Assembly: GCA_003562555.1 (NCBI GenBank)
Contig: PWUO01000074.1
Location: 1 to 5,425 of the forward strand
Length of the DNA stretch: 5,425 nt
Direction: 5' to 3'
From: Dehalococcoidia bacterium
GTDB lineage: Bacteria; Chloroflexota; Dehalococcoidia; GIF9; AB-539-J10
The translations under genes were made by a program, and so were the position numbers. The notes beneath the pieces were generated by a model. The model made no database searches. It was not told where the DNA came from and worked only from the letters and a program-made list of their open reading frames with translations. Below, piece by piece: positions 5,388-5,425 of this stretch. Numbering within the stretch: position 1 is the first letter of the stretch; each line of letters opens with the position of its first letter.

Positions 5388-5425
5388 GTGAGTGATCACT
5401 GGAGACTTCGGGCAGCCCGGTTGGC
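5388..5425 (+). CDS. Possible start of a further gene, truncated by the window edge
   Basis: GTG 5388 opens a frame without a stop to the end of the window (MSDHWRLRAARL, 12 codons). GGAG at 5376-5379 lies 8 bases upstream, and the gap of 47 bases to the previous stop is normal for this locus. The piece is too short to assign a function or to be sure that it is coding. The ATG at 5349 in another frame ends at a TGA near 5394 and is unlikely. Confidence 0.3.
   Translation, partial: MSDHWRLRAARL

Noticed and set aside
1..5425. CRISPR arrays, tRNA or rRNA genes, insertion sequences
   Set aside because: No regularly spaced repeats, no cloverleaf-like or rRNA-like segment, and no transposase or terminal inverted repeats were seen.

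Overview
The window reads as a compact bacterial metal(loid)/thiol-redox locus. It is moderately GC-rich with short intergenic gaps and a sigma70-type promoter. It encodes two or three lipoproteins with type II signal peptides, so the host is a bacterium with an exported lipoprotein system. The Ig/PKD-like repeat style of the last gene (W-x-S/D-x-x-G...WTAP) and the ArsR-permease-thioredoxin-ArsF-ArsG gene order resemble what I associate with anaerobic Chloroflexota (Dehalococcoidia-type) genomes. That taxonomic guess is weak and rests on style only.

Layout. At the left edge, on the minus strand, lies the 5' part (84 codons) of a membrane-anchored thioredoxin-fold protein with a CPSC active site; it runs out of the window at base 1. 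A divergent intergenic region of about 250 bases follows. It contains a perfect TTGACA -35 box and an AT-rich imperfect dyad over the -10 and start region. Five to six plus-strand genes follow: an ArsR/SmtB-family repressor with an ECCVCE metal(loid)-thiol motif (506-895); an eight- to ten-helix permease of the DUF318/UPF0718 (ArsP-like) family starting at TTG (908-1948); an 80-residue 'thioredoxin_3' protein with CSKC (2019-2261); a lipoprotein with a thioredoxin-like domain and a CEC motif, ArsF-like (2321-2818); a six-helix CcdA/DsbD-type redox membrane protein of the ArsG family (2815-3507); and a second ArsF-like lipoprotein, paralogous to the first, with CGC (3507-4160). After a gap of about 200 bases comes a lipoprotein of three Ig/PKD-like repeats that ends in CLPCM (4357-5340). 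A possible new gene begins at 5388 and leaves the window.

How they may work together (inference). The ArsR protein would sense a thiophilic metal or metalloid (arsenical, antimonial or similar) through its cysteine cluster and derepress the operon. The DUF318 permease would export the toxic species. The ArsG/CcdA-like membrane protein would carry thiol electrons across the membrane, possibly from the small cytoplasmic CSKC thioredoxin, to the two outward-facing CxC lipoproteins that bracket it. The divergent CPSC protein would add another extracytoplasmic thiol-disulfide partner. ArsE/F/G proteins are linked in the literature to nitro-aromatic arsenical (roxarsone-type) reduction and efflux, but the substrate here cannot be read from the sequence. 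The most unusual features are the duplicated ArsF-like lipoproteins with CxC rather than CxxC motifs, and the terminal CxxC on the Ig-like lipoprotein.
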